NCBI GenBank assembly: GCA_030068145.1
Contig: JAPJBO010000052.1
Location: forward strand, 372,001 to 436,000
Reading direction: 5' to 3'
Source of the DNA: Diplonema papillatum
Taxonomy: Eukaryota; Euglenozoa; Diplonemea; Diplonemida; Diplonemidae
Length of the DNA stretch: 64,000 nt
Below are positions 20,679 to 31,229 of this stretch, piece by piece. The translations under genes and the position numbers were made by a program. Each line of letters begins with the position of its first letter. The first letter of the stretch is position 1. Under the pieces are notes generated by a model. It had not been told where the DNA came from and did no database searches. It worked only from the letters and a program-made list of their open reading frames with translations.

Positions 20679-22238
20679 ATGTCCGAAGAAACTGAGATAA
20701 ACCTGATGTGGACCGACGGTCGGTCGACGAGGCTTCCAGTGAACCTCGATTGGACGATTGAAGCGGTCAAGACAAGGATAGCGGACCAGAGCGGACAGCC
20801 GAGAGACCGGCTGAGACTGATCGTAAACGGCTCAAGAGTAGCAAATGGGACCTTGAGAAGCAACGGCGTGCGGGAAGGCACACCGATGTATGTGAGCGTG
20901 GCGCCAGATGGGGCTGCAGAAGGCGGTGCCCAGCAGGGAACGCAGCAGCCCAGAGCAGGCAGGCCAGATGGTACTTCGTTTTACGTGTTTTCCGTGAGCG
21001 ATCCGGTGCCAAGACCACCGCCGGCACCCCGCATTCATGGAGTGACTGTCATGCTGCACGCCACTCCTCAAGATCTCACCACGCTGCCGACTGCCCTGCG
21101 CCAGTTCCAAACCCAGCTGCAGGCCCTCGAGCGGCCTGTGGCTCCTCCTCGGCCGAACCCTCCTTTTCCGTTCCCGTTCTTCCCGTTTTCAGCGCCACAG
21201 GGCGAACCTCCGCCGCCCCCCCACCCGCTGGCCACCGCACGACCAAACGAACAGGCACCCGGCATTGGTTCCTCGCCCTTTGCTTTTTCATTTCCTCCTT
21301 CTCAACCACGCCCAACAGAAGCACAACGGCAACAACCAGTCACCACTGTGCTGCAAACCCCTCCAAACCGAGCTCCCGTTTCGAGCCCACTTGCAGCACC
21401 AGCCGACTTGGCCATCGCAGGCAGTGTTGCGCTGTTAGCAGTTGCCGTCCGGCAGCAGATGATGATCCTATCGCACCCGCGCAACGCCGACAAACTGATG
21501 AAAACCTTCGGGCAGGCCGCGGAGAACAGCCGCAAGCTGACGCTGGAACAACTCGTTACTTCGGCCGAAACACCGCCCGCCAAACGGGAGAGAAAGGAAG
21601 GGTACACGAGGTTGATGCGGGACATCGGGACCATGATAACGCCAGAGGATGTCGCGGATATGGTCGGCGGTGACTGGAAAGTGGTCGGCAAGCTACGTGA
21701 GCGCGTGGCGTGCTATCTGAAGGAGATAGCAGGAGCCGACCCGACGCCGCAGCAGATAGGGGAAACGTGCCACCGAAGCGCCTCCCACGTGACCTCTTTC
21801 TTGAAGGACAACGCATCCGCCGTTGGCCTCTCCAGGCTCCGTGATTCTGGCACGTGCGTGAACGACGTATCGGCGCTTCTCCGTCACTACCTCCAAGAGC
21901 TGATTTCTCTCTTCCTGCGCCCTGTCCGTACTGACGCCGATACCACGGCGTTCCCGCGCAACGTTCAAAACGTACTCCTTCAGGGCCTGGGACACCTCAT
22001 TTACCGCCTGTCGGTGCTGACGCCTAAGGGAGTATCAGACGCAGAACAGCTGGTAACCGCTTCCGTGAGGCTCTACCTCACCAAGCACTTCAGCGCCAAA
22101 GGGTTTCAAAACGCGACTGCCACCGTGGGGCTGCTCACCAACTTCGTCGACTCGCTCCTGCCGAATGCCTTGATCCACTATCGATCGAAGCGCACTGCAG
22201 CCGACGACATCAAAGTCGGTCTCGCGCCACCGCCCTGA
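20679..22238 (+). CDS. Ubiquitin-like-domain protein, BAG6/ubiquilin-like layout
   Basis: The protein has 519 residues from an ATG at 20679, in a single exon. Residues 6-76 form a ubiquitin-like domain (LDWTIEAVKTRIADQSG, then LRLIVNGSRV and LRSNGVREGTPMYV, matching the ubiquitin strand order). There is no C-terminal Gly-Gly cleavage site after it, so it is an integral UBL, not a modifier. Residues about 95-250 are rich in proline, glutamine and phenylalanine. Residues about 255-519 are helical and include an AIAGSVALLAVAV stretch. UBL, proline-rich middle and helical C-terminus is the layout of BAG6/Scythe, a chaperone for tail-anchored and misplaced membrane proteins. The C-terminal part shows no clear BAG domain to my eye, so the family name is tentative. 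Confidence 0.7.
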   Translation: MSEETEINLMWTDGRSTRLPVNLDWTIEAVKTRIADQSGQPRDRLRLIVNGSRVANGTLRSNGVREGTPMYVSVAPDGAAEGGAQQGTQQPRAGRPDGTSFYVFSVSDPVPRPPPAPRIHGVTVMLHATPQDLTTLPTALRQFQTQLQALERPVAPPRPNPPFPFPFFPFSAPQGEPPPPPHPLATARPNEQAPGIGSSPFAFSFPPSQPRPTEAQRQQPVTTVLQTPPNRAPVSSPLAAPADLAIAGSVALLAVAVRQQMMILSHPRNADKLMKTFGQAAENSRKLTLEQLVTSAETPPAKRERKEGYTRLMRDIGTMITPEDVADMVGGDWKVVGKLRERVACYLKEIAGADPTPQQIGETCHRSASHVTSFLKDNASAVGLSRLRDSGTCVNDVSALLRHYLQELISLFLRPVRTDADTTAFPRNVQNVLLQGLGHLIYRLSVLTPKGVSDAEQLVTASVRLYLTKHFSAKGFQNATATVGLLTNFVDSLLPNALIHYRSKRTAADDIKVGLAPPP

Positions 22239-23335
22239 CGACAGGGGTTGCGATATTTGCCACACGAGTACAATCGTCATAGCAACTCATACTACGCACC
22301 AACTGTAGGCCACAAAGCGGGTCGTCTAGTCATCAAGGGTTGTCAGAAATGAAATTCCACCCCTATGGACATCTGCTATAAAACTACCAGCGTGCCGCAA
22401 TCACCGCATCTAAGGGCGCTTCGCTGCGGGGCAAGCTTTATCGCATTGGATACCTGCCACTTGCATGTCTTCCCCCCTTTCGGAGGCCCCTCCTACTCAT
22501 CGAAAAGAAAACCCGACCCGTGCGTCTTAACTCAACCCGCGGTGTCTCTCGGGCAGTAGCTCGACGCGTTCTGGAGCAACGCAGGTCCTTTTGGTTTGCA
22601 GTGGGTAAATTGTCGGAACAAACACGAGGTGGAGTCCGCTGGCTCCCATTCGGCTAGCTGTGGTTGCCAGATGCCATACCGGAGGTTGGGCAGCAACACG
22701 CAGGGAGTGCTTCCCCTCGATGGAACGTAGCTGCACCCGTTGTTCCTTTTTGCTGTTGACGTGGATTTGACCACGTTCGATCCCGCCCTTTCTTTAAGAC
22801 CTAATACCAACATGTGTGTGCCCCACGGAGAAGCGAGAGAAGAGAGTAAACTAAGGCTAAAAAACGTTCTTCGCTTCGCCCCTCTTAGGTTTCCGCGTTG
22901 GGAGACCCTCCACCACCATCGATCCATTGCGCGAGCGGATGGTGTTGTCGCCTGCCTCAAGTCAGTGTCTAAAAACGATACCGACAAACCCTGAGTACGG
23001 AAAGGACTGGCGGGGTTGCTCCCGATGCGTCACCACCGGCATAGTTATTCACGCGAAGATAGGAACTCAGGCAACACAGAAGCAGACAACTCCGTTGCGT
23101 TACCGTAGCGTCTGATCGCCGTAGCAGCACTTGACACCAGAACTGGGAGTGGGTGCTGGAGTTCGACACCCGTCTTTTGGGTGGAACTAGCAGAAGTTAA
23201 AAAGGTCGCCAAGGCCCCAGACAGTGAAAAAGGGTCTCGAATGCAGGAAAGTTCTGAATGGAAAACAACGTAGTATATTATACATTTAGGGAACCGTTGT
23301 TTTGCTCGTTTCCTGGCGTGAAAAAGAAGGAAACT
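22239..23335. other. No gene seen
   Basis: Only short frames occur and none resembles a known family. The stretch presumably holds the 3' flank of the UBL gene and the promoter of the phosphatase gene. The in-frame ATG at 23258 lies 26 codons before the signal peptide and is judged not to be the start. Confidence 0.5.
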
Positions 23336-24736
23336 ATGGCGAGAATGCCGCTCCTTATCGGCCTAGTGACATTGGGTACCATAGCCGGCCAGTACCCCCC
23401 AGATTCAATTCCTTCACCGGGTAGTCTGCCGCTGGGGTCGAAAACCCCGTACTGGATGTTTGAGACACCACCACCGGTGAATCCGTCCGCAGGGGATCTG
23501 AAGTGCACAATTGCGTATATGGCTCAAGTGGGCCGTCACGGATCCCGATTTGGCTCGAACGAACCGATGAACGACCTTGAGACCACGCTTCGGGAAAAGG
23601 GGGCAGCCATAGGCAACACGTCGCTCTCTTTCTTGAAGTCGTGGACGAACCCTTTCAGTCCGTTAACTCAGAAGCAGCTCAACATTTACGGCGAGGACGA
23701 ATGGTCCGCCATCGGCACGCGCCTGCAGGAGCTGTACAACTCCACCATATTGAACGCCACATTCAACCCGGATCTTCACCCCGTCCGCACGACCTACGTC
23801 AGTCGGACGTCACGCTCAGCTTCTTCCTTTTTCACCCGGGCACTCCAAAGTGGCGGTCAATTGGGCCCTTGCCGGATCGAGCCGGTATCCATGTACTCCG
23901 TGTTCTCAGGAGACACAACCAAGGACGGGGATCGAGCGCTCCGGTTCTTCAGCAATTGTCCCGCTTTTCAGGCGGCTGTGCTGAACAATGCGTCGCATCC
24001 GTGCAACGCGGAGCCAGAGGCGTATTTGTCTGGAAATATTACTCGCGTGATGATCCCTAGGGTCGCCGCAAGCCTGCAATTGGATGCGGCACGGTGGAAC
24101 TTGACGGCGGGAGACCTGTCGAACTTCTGGCAGACTTGCCAAATGGAATCCGCCGCCTTGCGCCTTCCTCTGGCGCGGAGTGTCTGCGCGGTGTTCGGGG
24201 AGCCGGACTACGCCATGTGGAACTTTTACGAAGACTTAAACAAGTATTACGCCCGTGGTCCTGGGGACGTGCGATCGCACGAGATCGCATGCCCGTTGGC
24301 GAATGAGGTGTTGGGTACCTTGTTCGACAAAACGCGACCCGGCGCCGAAATTCCGGCGCGGGCTTCCTTTTTCTTCGCGCACGCCGAAACCGTTTTGCCT
24401 TTGCTCGCTTTCTTCGGACTGTACTCGACGGGCCCGCCTCTGACTCACGACATGCCTCCGTCAGCAATGGGCTCGCGCGTTTTTCGGTCATCTCGCCTTT
24501 CCACGATGGCCGTGAACCTCCGCTTTGTCCTCCACAACTGCACGTCCACCACCAATCCGGCAGCCTCCCCGCAATATAAAGTTGAGCTCCTGCACTCCGA
24601 GCGACAAATTCGGTGGCCTCGGTGCGGCGGCAACGAGACCGACGTCGTGTTTTGCTCTCCCTCCGACCTCCTCACTGCGTATCCATTGGCTGCTTCCTGT
24701 CCTTTCGACAACCTTTGCACGAAGTCTGCAGCGTGA
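23336..24736 (+). CDS. Histidine acid phosphatase, MINPP1-like (multiple inositol polyphosphate phosphatase)
   Basis: Removes phosphates from inositol polyphosphates such as InsP6, usually in the ER lumen or outside the cell. Starting at the ATG at 23336 gives 466 residues and a clean signal peptide (MARMPLLIGLVTLGTIAG); the upstream in-frame ATG would bury it. The RHGxR active-site motif is QVGRHGSRFGS, near residue 67. The proton-donor motif is HAETVLPLLAFFG, near residue 348. HAE in place of the HD of most acid phosphatases, with this surrounding phrase, is characteristic of the MINPP1 branch. There are several N-x-S/T sites and cysteines, as in a secreted protein. The C-terminus (CTKSAA) has no KDEL-like retention signal. 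Length is close to animal MINPP1 (487 in human). Confidence 0.9.
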   Translation: MARMPLLIGLVTLGTIAGQYPPDSIPSPGSLPLGSKTPYWMFETPPPVNPSAGDLKCTIAYMAQVGRHGSRFGSNEPMNDLETTLREKGAAIGNTSLSFLKSWTNPFSPLTQKQLNIYGEDEWSAIGTRLQELYNSTILNATFNPDLHPVRTTYVSRTSRSASSFFTRALQSGGQLGPCRIEPVSMYSVFSGDTTKDGDRALRFFSNCPAFQAAVLNNASHPCNAEPEAYLSGNITRVMIPRVAASLQLDAARWNLTAGDLSNFWQTCQMESAALRLPLARSVCAVFGEPDYAMWNFYEDLNKYYARGPGDVRSHEIACPLANEVLGTLFDKTRPGAEIPARASFFFAHAETVLPLLAFFGLYSTGPPLTHDMPPSAMGSRVFRSSRLSTMAVNLRFVLHNCTSTTNPAASPQYKVELLHSERQIRWPRCGGNETDVVFCSPSDLLTAYPLAASCPFDNLCTKSAA

Positions 24737-25259
24737 GCTTTTCCTTCAACTGGGCGACAAACATATTCTGACGCACTGAACCTGTATCCGCCTCGGGCAC
24801 AGATTAGATTGTCTGCAACGAGACCAACATCGTCTTCCCCTTCAGCTTCTCCGGTCCTGAGCTTTTCGTGGAACGCACATGATCCAGCTGCGCACCCGTG
24901 TTCTGAAAAAAACGACGATCCGCTGCTAACGACATAGACCGGCGCACCTGTGTGCCCGTGGCTCTGGCTCAAGTCCCGAATGTTGTGCACGGTCTTTTTC
25001 TTCTGCGTGCTTCCCTGCTGGCCTCCGCTGCCCTCTGTGAAATTTTACCTGCTCTTACGACGCCTGTTTTGCTAGTTCCCTGGGGGATTCTATTACAGCT
25101 GGCCTGTTCAAAGCGAGTAAAGTGAGCTTTTTGGAGGGCGGATTCTGGCTCTTCGCGTTGGTCTGAGAGGACTTGAAACCTGAGCATGCACAGTGCAACG
25201 TAGACTCGCTCTACAAGTGGGTAGCACGCGTCGGGCAAGCGGAATTTATTTCTTTGCAG

Positions 25260-25780
25260 TTGCACGTGCACCTGTCTCTGCTGTTGTGGACAACGGCGAA
25301 ATACCACCGGTTCCGGAAAATGGAGGTCAAATGATGCAAGGAGAAGAATGCATGAAAGAGGCTTTGCGTTTCAGCTACCAGCATGCTGGAAGTACCGAAC
25401 GTTTGCACCCTCAGGAAGAATTGGAAAAGAACCTCACGGGGCAGTGGGGGAAGGGGGGGAACCGACACCGACTCATAGGTATGTCCGGAAAGGACGAGAG
25501 TGACGGTCCGAGTGACTTAGCTCGGAGTGCCAGGCCGTTTTGGCAAGAGGACAGGGTGTGGCCACAGTGTGGCGAGGCGGGTTGCGGACTGCGGTTCGGC
25601 ACTTTTGCTCGCAAGCACCACTGCAGAGCGTGCGGCTACATCTTCTGCCACGAGCACTGCAGCCACAAGCTGCCTATTCCTGAAATGGGTTACCCGGTGC
25701 CCGTGCGCGTGTGCATCGCTTGCTTTGAGAAACGACGGTCGAAGGGCTTGATGGGCATGCAAACCAACTTCAAAACGTAA
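25260..25780 (+). CDS. FYVE-type zinc finger protein (last exon)
   Basis: FYVE fingers bind phosphatidylinositol 3-phosphate on endosomes. The finger fills the last third: RKHHCRACG is the (R/K)(R/K)HHCR basic patch and RVCIACF is the RVC motif. Oddities: the WxxD signature reads WPQC, the first cysteine pair is C-x4-C and the third is C-x3-C, so lipid binding may be altered. The exon probably begins at 25260, after a good acceptor (pyrimidine-rich, ttctttgcag), in phase 1. Upstream exons were not identified. If there is no upstream exon, the first ATG in frame is at 25331. The tail after the finger (KGLMGMQTNFKT) is short, so the protein ends with the finger. Confidence 0.75.
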
Positions 25781-27550
25781 GCACCGCCCTGCACTGCTGC
25801 CACCTCACTTCGGAGGTCTCGCACCAGCTTTTCGTGCGGAATCGGATCATACAGTGCCTCTAGCTCCCTTCTGCATCCTTGTGGGTGCGTGACGAATGCA
25901 AACGTACATACCACGCCGGCGCTGGTATCAAATGGAAAGAACCCACTTTTCTAAAAAACGAACTCGAGTGGTGTATCTCCGCATCAGACGAGCTTTTTCT
26001 TTGGTCTTCTTTGTGTGTGCAGATGCGTACGGTACCGAAACATCAGTTTTGCTGCCCCATGAACAAGCAACGTTGTTGTCCAAAAAAAGCCCGTTTGTAT
26101 CCTCCTTCGGCTTTCTAGCCTACATGTCGGTTCGAAAACCTTGATCCTCAGCTCCTTCGTATTGCACGGTAGCCGCAGAGATTTGAGCAGAAGAAGTGTC
26201 TCACGATTCTGCATACCATGCAATCGGTCAGCCATACACACACTCTGCGTTGTCAGTAGCGCAGAGTTGCATGGAGCGCTCACGATTTACCCGTGCTTTG
26301 GTCGGCCTTGTCGTGGTGTTTGCTGTTTCAATACAATTGCTCTGGGGCCGCGTCAGAGAACGTCAAGAAACCCGGTGCCGTGGTCCATATGGTCCGTACC
26401 TGCGCAGGTGATCTTGGCACACCCACCGGTCACAAAGTGACCAGTCAGATCAAGGCTTTCTTATCAATGTCAAGCTCATATGGCTCGATGGAGTCGACAC
26501 TCTCCCCCCATGATGAAGCACCTTGACGACATACGAACCTGCCTTGCATGGTGTACCTGCTTGCATAGACCGAACCAACCACCTCGACAAGGTAGCCGGG
26601 AGTCCAGATGGGAGAACAAGTAGAGAAAGGACTTGCATCGAAGTGAGACCTTCCAGGCGTCTTTACCTTACCGTGAGCCTGCGTGCTCCTTCCTCTGACC
26701 TCTTTTCCTACATGAGTCTAGCCCGTTTCAACAGCCATACCGTCGTCTATCCCATTTCGTTTTTGCATGTTGAGCTTCGTGTAAGACTGATTATGCCCTG
26801 TCGACATGTGCGGCAAATCTAGCTTCTTGCCTGACCGACAGCATGAAACTTGTCAATTCGTAGGATGCATCAAGTGCTCAGTGCAAGCTGCGTCTGGGTT
26901 CACCCTGCAAGCCTCACACACCCCGCCCCAGTGGTCAGAGCCCTGGCGAAGCGGCTTGTTCAGACGACCGCTCGATGGAGCAAGACCGGTGAGGGTTCCG
27001 CTGGAGGTCGACATCCGCCGAGTGGTAGAACGGGAGCCATTCCTAGACTCAGCAAGAGAGAAACCCTCCTGACCCGCGTCAACGAACGCTACGGTCCCGT
27101 GCTGGAACGGCAGCAAGCCTTCAGGGCTGGATGTCCCGATGACAGTGTGTTTATCGAGTGGGAAATGGCTTTCTCAATTTGTGTTGTGAAAACACCATGT
27201 CTTGACTCGACTGCTGGGTACAAAAACAGCCGAGCGGGGAAAACATCGTCAGCAATCTCGCTATCGACGCTGCTTGGCTGCTCAACAAGTACAATAAGGG
27301 GATATACACTGGGCACTCACTTCGTCGTTCCAGTGCAACAACGACGGTGACGGAGGTGCAACACTGCCCCAGCTATTGCAATTATTCCACTGGTCACGGT
27401 TGCTCAGCAGTCTTTCGATACAAGCAAAAGTCTACTCTCAAGAATGTCTCAAAGGCTGACTCGAAACCGAGGCATTCCTTTCGCGTGTTCGGGTTTGCCT
27501 CGAGGGCTGTGGGAATCCCACAACTTCCTCAAATGCCCATGGGGCCTGTC
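25781..27550. other. No gene seen
   Basis: A 166-codon plus frame (26850-27350) and an overlapping minus frame have no recognisable motif and no splice support. Confidence 0.45.
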
Positions 27551-27553
27551 GTA

Positions 27554-27582
27554 GACCGGCCCCGTAGTTCACGGGGCCGGTC
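27554..27582. repeat. GC-rich perfect hairpin, 12-bp stem, 5-base loop
   Basis: Arms GACCGGCCCCGT and ACGGGGCCGGTC enclose agttc. The flanks (catggggcc and agccatgggcc) can extend the pairing imperfectly. It could be a strong terminator-like or processing structure; no function is shown. Confidence 0.85.
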
Positions 27583-27790
27583 AAGCCATGGGCCAACCCC
27601 GTGAACCACATTCGCAACATTGTAGAGTATGCAACGGTCTCTGTTGGGCTACATTATGGCGTTTTAACCCATTTTGTACCACTTTCTCCCCACCTGCTCG
27701 CATTTTGGACTGCACATTCTATAGCCTGAACTGAAAATACCACAGTGATAATGAGCCTTAGAAAGGGATACTGAGCCTCAGAATGGGATA

Positions 27791-28970
27791 ATGAGCCTCT
27801 TTGAATCACCCGACAGCACTGAGCTTCACCAGAACTTTGCTGGGAGAATGAGCCTCTTTGAATCACCCGACAGCACTGAGCTTCACCAGAACTTTGCTGG
27901 GAGAATGAGCCTCTTTGAATCACCCGACAGCACTGAGCTTCACCAGAACTTTGCTGGGAGAATGAGCCTCTTTGAATCACCCGACAGCACTGAGCTTCAC
28001 CAGAACTTTGCTGGGAGAATGAGCCTCTTTGAATCACCCGACAGCACTGAGCTTCACCAGAACTTTGCTGGGAGAATGAGCCTCTTTGAATCACCCGACA
28101 GCACTGAGCATGAGCCTCTTTGAATCACCCGACAGCACTGAGCTTCACCAGAACTTTGCTGGGAGAATGAGCCTCTTTGAATCACCCGACAGCACTGAGC
28201 TTCACCAGAACTTTGCTGGGAGAATGAGCCTCTTTGAATCACCCGACAGCACTGAGCATGAGCCTCTTTGAATCACCCGACAGCACTGAGCTTCACCAGA
28301 ACTTTGCTGGGAGAATGAGCCTCTTTGAATCACCCGACAGCACTGAGCTTCACCAGAACTTTGCTGGGAGAATGAGCCTCTTTGAATCACCCGACAGCAC
28401 TGAGCTTCACCAGAACTTTGCTGGGAGAATGAGCCTCTTTGAATCACCCGACAGCACTGAGCTTCACCAGAACTTTGCTGGGAGAATGAGCCTCTTTGAA
28501 TCACCCGACAGCACTGAGCTTCACCAGAACTTTGCTGGGAGAATGAGCCTCTTTGAATCACCCGACAGCACTGAGCTTCACCAGAACTTTGCTGGGAGAA
28601 TGAGCCTCTTTGAATCACCCGACAGCACTGAGCATGAGCCTCTTTGAATCACCCGACAGCACTGAGCTTCACCAGAACTTTGCTGGGAGAATGAGCCTCT
28701 TTGAATCACCCGACAGCACTGAGCTTCACCAGAACTTTGCTGGGAGAATGAGCCTCTTTGAATCACCCGACAGCACTGAGCTTCACCAGAACTTTGCTGG
28801 GAGAATGAGCCTCTTTGAATCACCCGACAGCACTGAGCTTCACCAGAACTTTGCTGGGAGAATGAGCCTCTTTGAATCACCCGACAGCACTGAGCTTCAC
28901 CAGAACTTTGCTGGGAGAATGAGCCTCTTTGAATCACCCGACAGCACTGAGCTTCACCAGAACTTTGCTT
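27791..28970. repeat. 57-bp minisatellite with three 34-bp short units
   Basis: The unit encodes MSLFESPDSTELHQNFAGR in the plus frame and is also open on the minus strand. The order is five full units and one short, two full and one short, six full and one short, then six full (the last one partial). All three short units (28076, 28224, 28600) carry the same 23-base deletion, so they arose once and were copied with their neighbours. Because 34 is not a multiple of 3, each short unit ends the plus frame. A small ORF tail follows to 29098. Probably non-coding. Confidence 0.95.
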
Positions 28971-29098
28971 TGCCGGCACTTAGCAACGCCCAGAACTTAG
29001 CTGCTAATCGGGGAGTGGGTACATACCCGAACTTTATAGTTACGCTGGGCGCCAGTCTTTACCGAGCGCACGTTGATCACCTCCCCAAAAATTCTTAA

Positions 29099-30279
29099 AC
29101 CGGCTAAGCGGGTAACCAAAGTCCCCTGGCTCAGACTCCGCAGCCCAGTTGCGGCGTTTCCGTAATGGTCCCGGCAAACCTGGTAACGTAAACCAGACAA
29201 AAAACAGTTGCGTTCGTGCAGCTTCTGGGCCTTCATCGATCCCCATGCTGCTACACGACGGCTGGGTCAGATCAAAAAGCAGCACCAGTGCAACGCGGGG
29301 CCAGAGCGTTCCTGCAGGTGTGCGCGAAGAAGGGGCTCCCCCCTTTGCATTGCATGATCGCTCGGCAAACCTCATCAGCAGGCTCAGGGCGTGGGGCGGG
29401 TGCGGTGGGTACTGCGTGCCCTGTGAGGTGAAGCATGATGCAATTATCCTCGAGGGTGAGGGTAATCAGGAAGGCCGGCGCGCGTACGTTCCTGGACGAG
29501 CAAAAATTCATGCCAACCTCGACGTCGCGTACTACATGGACGCCGGAAATCCGCATGCTCGACAAAGATGAAAAGCTGCCCGAAGTCACGCTCGAAACGA
29601 AGATGCGCGACGACTTTCGTCTGCGCCCGCATCCTTTGTATGCTTCCTTGTTGTTAAACCATACTTCAACTTGCTTGTTTGTCTGTGTACCATGTGGTAC
29701 TACGTGTGGTGATATGTGGTGGTATGTGATACCACGTAGCATCAGGAGGTCGGTGGATACACCCCGCAGCGGTGGATATCCCGTCCTGCATCCTGTAGAT
29801 GCTACGGTATCGTGGTAGTATACACACATACGGAGTATGGTGGTATACATACTACCTATACTTACACCATGCATGCACGAACTCTCGCCTGGCGCTGCAT
29901 TTCTGCGTAGCCTGACTTACGAACCGAAGGTTGTGCGAGTCTGCATTCGAGGCCCCACAAAGAAAGGAAGTTCGCAGAATTGGTCCGACGTCCTTTGGAC
30001 TCGCCAGAGCGGACGTGACACACACACCGGAGACAAACGGCAAGAGCGACCGAAGTACGAACGACGTGTGCTAAAAGGCAGTCAGTAGCGACTTGCGCAG
30101 TTTCTTGTCACAGATTGTTGCCACGTATCTATTGCCCCCCCAAGTGAGGCGCTCCGGATCTAGCCCAGTTCAGCCGACGAGCAGGCCCAAACCTTGTGAC
30201 TTGTTTTTATGTTTACTCTCTGCCGTCTCCGAAAGTCGAAACGCCAGATGGCTGCACACGCAACGCCACTCAACACAGC
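29099..30279. other. Possible lone exon and imperfect inverted repeats
   Basis: The segment 29435-29641 reads like protein (DKDEKLPEVTLETKMRDD) up to a possible donor, but it joins no neighbour in phase. From about 29690 to 29862 the sequence is built of tggta/tacca phrases that can fold back imperfectly. No gene is called. Confidence 0.4.
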
Positions 30280-31229
30280 ATGGTTTTCCCGCCCATGGAC
30301 CCGCTGAACCCAACCTGGGAGCAACGCCGTTCAAACAACACGAACGTGGGAACGCACCACTATGGTGACAGGCTAATCCCGCAACACCACATGGGTTTCA
30401 GAACTATCCCCCCCGAATTGATCGATTGGCGAACAACAATGTACGGTGACCTTTTTGAAGAGCTGCCGCACTACAATAAGAAGGTCACCTACTCGATGCC
30501 CGACTACACCCTGGCGGGGCTGCTGAACTCGGTATGCCCTAAAAAGCTTTTTCGGCCAGTTGCAGGGAACTGCCTGCAGGAGTCGCTCAAAGCATGAACG
30601 TCAAGGACGCTCGACAAAGCCTATGGAGGAGCTCGCATCTGATCCAAAATGCTGGCCTAGTGACACGGGTTGATCTTGCTGGCTGGCTCGACAGGTACTC
30701 CCACGTTGCAAAGTGCAGCTTCCTTTCGAAACGACAGCAGGATGTCTCTAGGTTTCCTGCGTTGGCGACGAAACTCAGTCCAGCGTGCCGCAACTCGAGC
30801 CCAGCTGGTGAAAGTGACCGACCCGTGGCTTCAGACATTGCCCGCATGAAGCTACGAAACTGCAATCACACAAATCCACAGCCTGAGGAAGACATTCGGT
30901 TCGCTGACACAGTGCCGCGGACGGTGGAAGAAACCCCGTTCGCGCGTCCGTTGAACCCGAAGCTGGACCACTGGCAGCGCTGGCTTGCGTCGAGGAACGA
31001 CCGAGGGAGGGTCTGGAATGCCACCCGGTTCATGGTTTTCTTCACGTGCTTCATGATGATATTCTGGTGGTCGAACATGCTCTTCCAGCACTTCGAGCAC
31101 ATGCGCCGACAAGGCCGCACCTGGTGGGAAGGTGCCAACGCAGGTACTTGGAAATACGGTGGCATGCGCGCAAACCACATTGGTCAGTTCATGACCGGTG
31201 GACACGTCGTCCCTATCATCGAGTGGTAG
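30280..31229 (+). CDS. Two-exon single-span membrane protein, likely organellar
   Basis: Exon 1 is 30280-30531 and exon 2 is 30882-31229, joined across a 350-base intron (gtatgc..ccacag) in phase 0. The junction reads GLLNS then PEEDIRFAD, giving 199 residues. The start is the ATG in CAGCATGGTTTTCC. Residues about 133-152 form one strong membrane span (FMVFFTCFMMIFWWSNMLF), with charged, aromatic soluble parts on both sides and a tail ending HVVPIIEW. Size, single span and composition are like accessory subunits of mitochondrial respiratory or ATP synthase complexes, but I recognise no specific family. Without splicing, exon 1 would stop 22 codons later. Confidence 0.65.

Noticed and set aside
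26850-27350. 166-codon plus ORF with an overlapping minus ORF
   Set aside because: No motif, no splice support and no similarity I can name.
27654-29098. Plus and minus ORFs over the 57-bp array
   Set aside because: Pure repeat translation on both strands, ended by the short units; no flanking domain.
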